Assembly: GCA_031424495.1 (NCBI GenBank)
Contig: JANPHP010000034.1
Location: forward strand, 28,804-92,803
Origin: JADKCL01 sp031424495
GTDB taxonomy: Bacteria; Bacteroidota; Bacteroidia; J057; JADKCL01
DNA: 64,000 nucleotides
Reading direction: 5' to 3'
Part shown: piece after piece, positions 60,003 to 64,000 of the stretch
Position numbering within the stretch: the stretch's first letter is position 1
Layout of the letters: the number at the start of each line of letters is the position of its first letter
Made by a program: the position numbers and the translations under genes
Notes under the pieces: model-generated
Told to the model about the DNA's origin: nothing
Seen by the model: only the letters and a program-made list of their open reading frames with translations
Database searches by the model: none

Positions 60003-60232
60003 CAGAGGCTATCCAATACGTCTTCATTGGAGATAAATTCACCTCTATCTGCAGCCAGAATACTCTCATCGATGCGCTTTTTTTGCTCATCTGAGAGAGC
60101 AGCCCACCAATTGTCGTTGGAAACTGGCTCGGCACTTTCCAAGATCTCAAATATCCGAGTGAGCCAAGCCTCGTTTTCTGCGTGGCGGTCGATGATGGCA
60201 TGAAGCCTGTCTTTCATCTCGATTGTAGACAT
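60002..60232 (-). CDS. Antitoxin of the ParE-like toxin
   Basis: 76 residues from ATG 60232 (MSTIEMKDRLHAIIDRHAEN); the open frame extends further but this is the natural start. Acidic helical protein with WWAALSDEQKKRIDESILAADRGEFISNEDV, the typical antitoxin tail. It precedes and overlaps the toxin gene. Confidence 0.82.
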   Translation of the reverse strand: MSTIEMKDRLHAIIDRHAENEAWLTRIFEILESAEPVSNDNWWAALSDEQKKRIDESILAADRGEFISNEDVLDSL

Positions 60233-60338
60233 ACAAAATCTATTGCTTGATCGAAGATAGGGATTTTTTGGGGAAAGGGCAAGGTCGGGGCAGCGTTGAG
60301 GAAACGGGGGCCGGACATGATGCTGATCCCCCACCTTT

Positions 60339-60617
60339 TCAATTCCCAGGCTGCATCGCCCGCTCGGTGACCGCAGTGGCCATCGCTTGGGCGGCCTCGA
60401 TAGTGGCCCCATCAAAGAGCGATTCCTTGAGCAATTCCAGCAAGTAATAAAAACCGCTCGCGGCTTTGCCGTCCAGTTCCAAGGCATCGCCCTCGGGCAC
60501 CGCCACAAACACCGCTTGTAGCGCCTCGATGATACCCGCCTGCATGGCACCCAAAGTCGCACCCGGCGTAGGGGTCGCGATGGTGATGACGATCTGATTT
60601 TCTTGTAGTGCTACCAT
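60339..60617 (-). CDS. Small 'MVAL' protein of unknown function (module copy 2)
   Basis: 92 residues from ATG 60617. Opens MVALQENQIVITI and continues GAMQAGIIEALQAVF, an acidic turn and YYLLELLKESLFDG, parallel to the 33108 protein. It carries an additional ~18-residue tail. Divergent from a small XRE gene across a 65-base spacer with an imperfect dyad. Confidence 0.72.
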   Translation of the reverse strand: MVALQENQIVITIATPTPGATLGAMQAGIIEALQAVFVAVPEGDALELDGKAASGFYYLLELLKESLFDGATIEAAQAMATAVTERAMQPGN

Positions 60618-60627
60618 ATCAAATTCT

Positions 60628-60656
60628 ATTGGCGTTCTATATATAGTACGACCAAT
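60628..60656. promoter_or_regulatory. Imperfect dyad between the second XRE/MVAL pair
   Basis: attgg-cgt-t-ctatatatag-t-acg-a-ccaat is a near-symmetric element (attgg 60628-60632 against ccaat 60652-60656, centred on ctatatatag). It lies in the spacer between the two starts and could be the operator of the XRE protein. Confidence 0.5.
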
Positions 60657-60682
60657 CTACGGAAGTATTTCTAAATCGGTGC

Positions 60683-60928
60683 ATGGCTTTGGAAAAAAGT
60701 GACAAACTACCCGTCGCATTTGGCAATCGGGTAAAGGAGATCAGAACTGCTATGGGACTCAACAGGCAGGAACTAGCCAGTCGCCTCAACATCGAACGCA
60801 TCCAATTGATTTTGATCGAAGACGGAAAGATCAACACATCCCTCCAAATGGCCTACGGATTGGCCAAGGTGTTTGAAATGTCGCTGAGTAGACTGATGGA
60901 TTTTGAGGTGGGGGAAGAGGGGTTGTAG
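60683..60928 (+). CDS. Small XRE-family transcriptional regulator (module copy 2)
   Basis: 81 residues from ATG 60683. The helix-turn-helix runs FGNRVKEIRTAMGLNRQELASRL through LILIEDGKINTSLQMAYGLAKVF, parallel to the 32815 protein (GKINT shared). It ends DFEVGEEGL. Together with 60339 it repeats the architecture of the 33-kb pair. Confidence 0.88.
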   Translation: MALEKSDKLPVAFGNRVKEIRTAMGLNRQELASRLNIERIQLILIEDGKINTSLQMAYGLAKVFEMSLSRLMDFEVGEEGL

Positions 60929-61397
60929 GGGCGGGGGTTTTTGACGGGGGAATCCCGGAAAAACAAGCTCAAGAACTCCTTTCGTGAGGTGCGACAAATT
61001 CAGCGTGGGGCACGGGTCGGGCAAACTTTAGATGCGTTTTTGAGAGTGGATTGCTGAGCACCTGGCAGCAAACCTACCTTGGAGATGGTCACTCGTGCGG
61101 TGCTCAAGTGGCTGATCGCGGAGGCGAATGGTGAGTTGCATGAGGAGCGGCGGCGATCATGCTAGGCATTTTCTTTAATTATTCCATGCAGGCGGGTTTG
61201 AGGATAATCGCAGCACCCATATGAAACGAATCACCACGCCTTGCCAAGTGCCACAAATACTCCTATGATTGCAGGCGCATAGCAGTTTTCTAAAAGGCCC
61301 CAAATTGATTCGGCAGTTGAACTTTTGGAATAGATGCCCCCTCACAACTTAGCCCTCAACCTCCCCTCAGGCCATCAGCAAAATCGGCCAAAAACAC
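60929..61397. other. Gap with no clear gene
   Basis: About 470 bases. A fragment around 61081-61165 could be read as VTRAVLKWLIAEANGELHEE but has no start, ribosome site or matching remainder, so it may be a remnant. Nothing else is apparent. Confidence 0.35.
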
Positions 61398-61787
61398 TCA
61401 CTGAATGCTGAGCATACTGCTTCTGAAATCAATACAAAGCTTGTGATCCTCAAAAAAATCCAACCCCAACAAACCATCAAAATCTGTGATCAGGTGGTAA
61501 GAGAGGAAGTCATAAGCACAGACCTCGAAGTTTTTGCGGTGAATGCCAATGGCCCGCAACTCTCCGACTTCAAAAATGTAGGTATCAATGACGCCACTTG
61601 CGGTTTCCAGCTGTACGATTCCTTTTGATTGGCTGATTTCATAGCCCGCGATGAGCAATGGTGTCAGGTCGATCACGGTATGTGACGCGCCAGTATCCAG
61701 CCCCAAGGCAATGTCGTGGCCGTCGAGTTCGGAGTTGACTATGATCAAGCTCTCATTCGTCTGCCGCCTAAACGGTTGCTGCCTCAT
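61398..61787 (-). CDS. Retropepsin-like aspartic protease
   Basis: 129 residues from ATG 61787. LGLDTGASHTVIDL (Asp31-Thr-Gly) is the aspartic protease active-site loop, with the late DGLLGLDFFEDHKLCIDF as the second hydrophobic-Gly motif. As in bacterial retropepsins it would act as a dimer. Its start overlaps the upstream gene's stop (ATGA), so they are translated together. Confidence 0.82.
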   Translation of the reverse strand: MRQQPFRRQTNESLIIVNSELDGHDIALGLDTGASHTVIDLTPLLIAGYEISQSKGIVQLETASGVIDTYIFEVGELRAIGIHRKNFEVCAYDFLSYHLITDFDGLLGLDFFEDHKLCIDFRSSMLSIQ

Positions 61788-62038
61788 AACAAAAACAGCC
61801 GATTTTGCGGAATCTCTCCCGTGTAGACACATGCCGTCCGTTCAAAGCCAGCCTTGACATCCTTCGCACGGTAGCCGATCTCTCGTTTGTCTTTGCTTGC
61901 CAGCAATACCACCCCGCGCAGCAGCTTACTCACGATGCTACCCAATGTGTTGGGATCGTCCAATTCGGGATTGCCCACCAGCACCCACTGGTCGGGATAA
62001 GCCTCACGGATTTGAGCCATCGTCAATACTGTATTCAT
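61784..62038 (-). CDS. Small protein coupled to the retropepsin-like gene
   Basis: 84 residues from ATG 62038; a TTG at 62044 is possible. MNTVLTMAQIREAYPDQWVLVGNPE, then LLRGVVLLASKDKREIGYRAKD. Similar small proteins occur next to retropepsin-like genes in other bacteria, as far as I recall; no function is known. Four-base overlap with the protease gene. Confidence 0.7.
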   Translation of the reverse strand: MNTVLTMAQIREAYPDQWVLVGNPELDDPNTLGSIVSKLLRGVVLLASKDKREIGYRAKDVKAGFERTACVYTGEIPQNRLFLL

Positions 62039-62156
62039 AGACAAGGTTTTGTATGCAAATATAGAACAGCTGGAGGAAAATAGGAAGATCGAAGATGGAT
62101 CGATGGGCTATCGGGGCACAACAATCTGAGGCTTGGACCAGGAAGTTCAAGCCCCC

Positions 62157-63641
62157 TCACAACTTAGCCCTCAACCTCCCCCACACATCCTTCACAAACC
62201 CATTCGCATCCGGGATCACCTTCAGTGCCCAAGTCAGCGGCAAAAACAGCAACAAAAAGGCGCCGTAGCCGACTACGGTGCCCCAGATGCCGGGGACGAT
62301 GCTGTAGAGCAGGTAAAAGACGGCGTAGGAGACCGCTGTCACGAGGGTGATGTTGATCATGCCGTTGGAAAAGGGATGGAGGCCCAGCCGTACCCAGAGG
62401 AAGCCGATGCGGAAAAGGTTGCTCAATGCCAGCGCGATCGCGGTGGCCCAGGCTGCGCCCTCGATGCCATAGACGGGGATCATGACGACGTTGAGGATGG
62501 TGGCGAGGATCACCATCGCGGCATTCATGAGCAGGTCCAAGCGGTAATATTTGGAGGTGAGCATGATGTAGCCGTTCAGGCCGGTGAGCATGTCTAAGAC
62601 ACGCGTCGCTCCCACGATCCACAAGACGACGATGCCCTCGCGGTAGCCCTTGGGCATGACGAGAAACATGAATTCGTTGAGGCAGACCATCGAGAAAAAG
62701 AGGAATAGCCCCACGCCGAGGTTCATCAGCGAGGTGCGCCGATAGAGCGCCTGCATGCCGAGCATGTCGTTGTTTTTCCAAAAGGCGGCAACTTTGGGGG
62801 CTGAGACTTTCTGGATCGCCCGCCAGGGGATCATGATCAATGCCGTGACATAAAAACAGGTGGTGTAGATGCCTACCGCATCCATGCCGAGGTAGCGGGC
62901 GAGCATGAGGCTGTCGATGTTGTAGAGGATGATGGCCGAGATATTGCCCATGAGGGTGAATCCGCCGAAGACGAGCACCTTGCGGGCGAGCTGATTCACG
63001 CGCCAAGTGCGCTGCGGCTGCAGGTGCAGGTGCCCGAGCCACCACGTGTAGAGCACCATGAGCAGGGTCACGCTGCTGAGCAAGGCTACATAAATCAAGA
63101 CAAACTGCGGAAAGGTGATCAGGTCCAAGGCATACAAAAGGATGCTCAAGGCGACGAAGATGCGCTGTATGATTTCGCGAAAGAGCACGGGCACCACGGT
63201 CTTCATGAGCGACCGCAGGTAGGCATCAAACAGGTCAAAGTACAGCGTGGCCAGCGCCAGCGGGATCAAATACCAGAAATACTCGACCATCAGCGGCGAC
63301 TTATCCTGGAAATAGTCAAAGATCTGGATCTGAAACACGAGGACGAGGAAACTCACGACGAGAAACCCGATGGTCGGCACGGCGAGCAGCCAAAAGAGGA
63401 AGTTGTGGTGCTTGCGGTCCTTGTCTTGAAAGTAGGGAAAGAAACGCAAGGTCATCGTGCTGAATCCCATTGCCGAGAGATTGGCCCAGAGCATGGCATT
63501 GGTCACGAGGATGTTGGCGAGGCCCACCTCCTCTTCAGAGAGGTAGTTGGTAAACAGCAGGATCTTGTTTACAAAGCCGATCACGGCTCCAGCGTATTGG
63601 AGCACAGAGGACTGTATGCTTTGACGAATGATGACTCCCAA
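62157..63641 (-). CDS. Polysaccharide flippase (Wzx/MATE-like, MVF superfamily)
   Basis: Start taken at TTG 63641, giving 494 residues (LGVIIRQSIQSSVLQYAGAVIGFVNK), because homologues start MGxIxRQS; an ATG at 63755 would add 38 residues without homology. Twelve to fourteen hydrophobic helices, as in Wzx-type lipid-linked oligosaccharide flippases. It would move a lipid-linked repeat unit across the inner membrane. It fits the sugar genes at 54.6-56.8 kb functionally, not by position. Confidence 0.88.
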   Translation of the reverse strand: MGVIIRQSIQSSVLQYAGAVIGFVNKILLFTNYLSEEEVGLANILVTNAMLWANLSAMGFSTMTLRFFPYFQDKDRKHHNFLFWLLAVPTIGFLVVSFLVLVFQIQIFDYFQDKSPLMVEYFWYLIPLALATLYFDLFDAYLRSLMKTVVPVLFREIIQRIFVALSILLYALDLITFPQFVLIYVALLSSVTLLMVLYTWWLGHLHLQPQRTWRVNQLARKVLVFGGFTLMGNISAIILYNIDSLMLARYLGMDAVGIYTTCFYVTALIMIPWRAIQKVSAPKVAAFWKNNDMLGMQALYRRTSLMNLGVGLFLFFSMVCLNEFMFLVMPKGYREGIVVLWIVGATRVLDMLTGLNGYIMLTSKYYRLDLLMNAAMVILATILNVVMIPVYGIEGAAWATAIALALSNLFRIGFLWVRLGLHPFSNGMINITLVTAVSYAVFYLLYSIVPGIWGTVVGYGAFLLLFLPLTWALKVIPDANGFVKDVWGRLRAKL

Positions 63642-63755
63642 TGCGCGGAAATGATATTGAAGACAAACTTCGCCGTTTTGAGCGGATTGTGGAACACTTT
63701 TATCTATGTGGGCCGATTTTTGGGGATTCTTAACGATTTGGGGAGCCCGCGGCAT

Positions 63756-64000
63756 CCTGCCGCAGGGCTATCGACCTTGCGGCCTCTGGCCGCCGGATGC
63801 TAGAAATCTTGATCATCTTGCACAATCGGCTTGTGTTGGGTCGACGTTCGGCTCACGCCCCATAGGCGTACCGTCTTTGATCGGGCGGCTGTAGAATAAT
63901 ACCTGACTGGAACTCCTATCAATATTTTGGACATGTGATGACGCTGTAAAGGCGGCACCTACGGCGCGCGTGTTTCTTTCGGCATCCTAGCCGGACGCTG
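63756..64000. repeat. GC-rich terminal block with dyads, no gene
   Basis: The last 245 bases hold several short GC-rich dyads: ccgcggcatcctgccg (63748-63763), gcggcctctggccgcc (63780-63795) and a 'ccggacg' close to the end. Related 'cctctggc' strings occur at 32750 and 59000. It looks like intergenic repeat DNA; anything beyond the window edge cannot be judged. Confidence 0.4.

Noticed and set aside
61081..61165. Possible integrase or plasmid-protein remnant
   Set aside because: Only about 25 codons look protein-like, with no start and no family match; insufficient to call a pseudogene.

Overview
The window looks like a chromosomal segment of a Bacteroidota bacterium, probably of the Saprospiria/Cytophagia type. 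Supporting signs are proteins with type IX secretion (T9SS) C-terminal sorting domains, a PorE-like OmpA/PD40/TPR protein, a DUF2480 protein, many Cys-lipidated lipoproteins, promoters of the TAnnTTTG type and mostly weak Shine-Dalgarno sites. No rRNA, CRISPR array or prophage is visible. The genus cannot be told from this sequence.

Layout. 0-9 kb: a serpin lipoprotein, an NlpC/P60 lipoprotein, an HPt protein, an SPFH-SHOCT protein, DUF2480, two tandem outer-membrane-barrel paralogues, HflX and a sugar nucleotidyltransferase. 9-22 kb: HtrA/DegP, an array of small hairpins, an MFS transporter, a stand-alone RecQ C-terminal module (RQC-HRDC-HTH, no helicase), tRNA-Ser(GGA), a YdcH-like protein, a large surface lipoprotein, an APC permease, secreted proteins and TyrS. 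22-33 kb: a TPR protein, PurM, the PorE-like protein, MlaE, Hsp20 behind a repeated operator-like motif, and a complete group IIC intron sitting just past the aspS terminator. 33-43 kb: a divergent XRE/'MVAL' gene pair, DUF4160 with DUF2442-XRE, dihydrolipoamide dehydrogenase, lipoproteins, OsmC, and an SPFH gene split by an in-frame TGA, followed by a tandem hairpin repeat. 43-50 kb: T9SS cargo proteins, DUF1003, SUFU-domain and GNAT proteins, TadA and an EamA transporter. 50-54 kb: a toxin-antitoxin pair, then Uma2, three short lipoproteins ending in CPxCGxG, a DUF692/MNIO enzyme and a second Uma2. 54-64 kb: methylmalonyl-CoA epimerase, SDR epimerase plus LegC-like aminotransferase (glycan synthesis), another T9SS cargo, phosphatidylserine decarboxylase, a second toxin-antitoxin pair, a second XRE/'MVAL' pair, a retropepsin-like pair and a Wzx-type flippase.

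The strongest candidate for an undescribed system is at 51383-53311. Three consecutive small lipoproteins, one only 54 residues long, share the C-terminal core CPxCG(M/K)G and lie directly upstream of an MNIO (DUF692) oxidase with an extra ~90-residue C-terminal tail. This is the layout of a ribosomally made, post-translationally modified peptide cassette whose products would be anchored in the envelope. Second is a two-gene module found twice (32815-33332 and 60339-60928): a small XRE regulator divergent from a small protein beginning MVALxExxIVITI, each pair with a dyad in the shared spacer. Functions come from motif and family recognition only; no database search was run.
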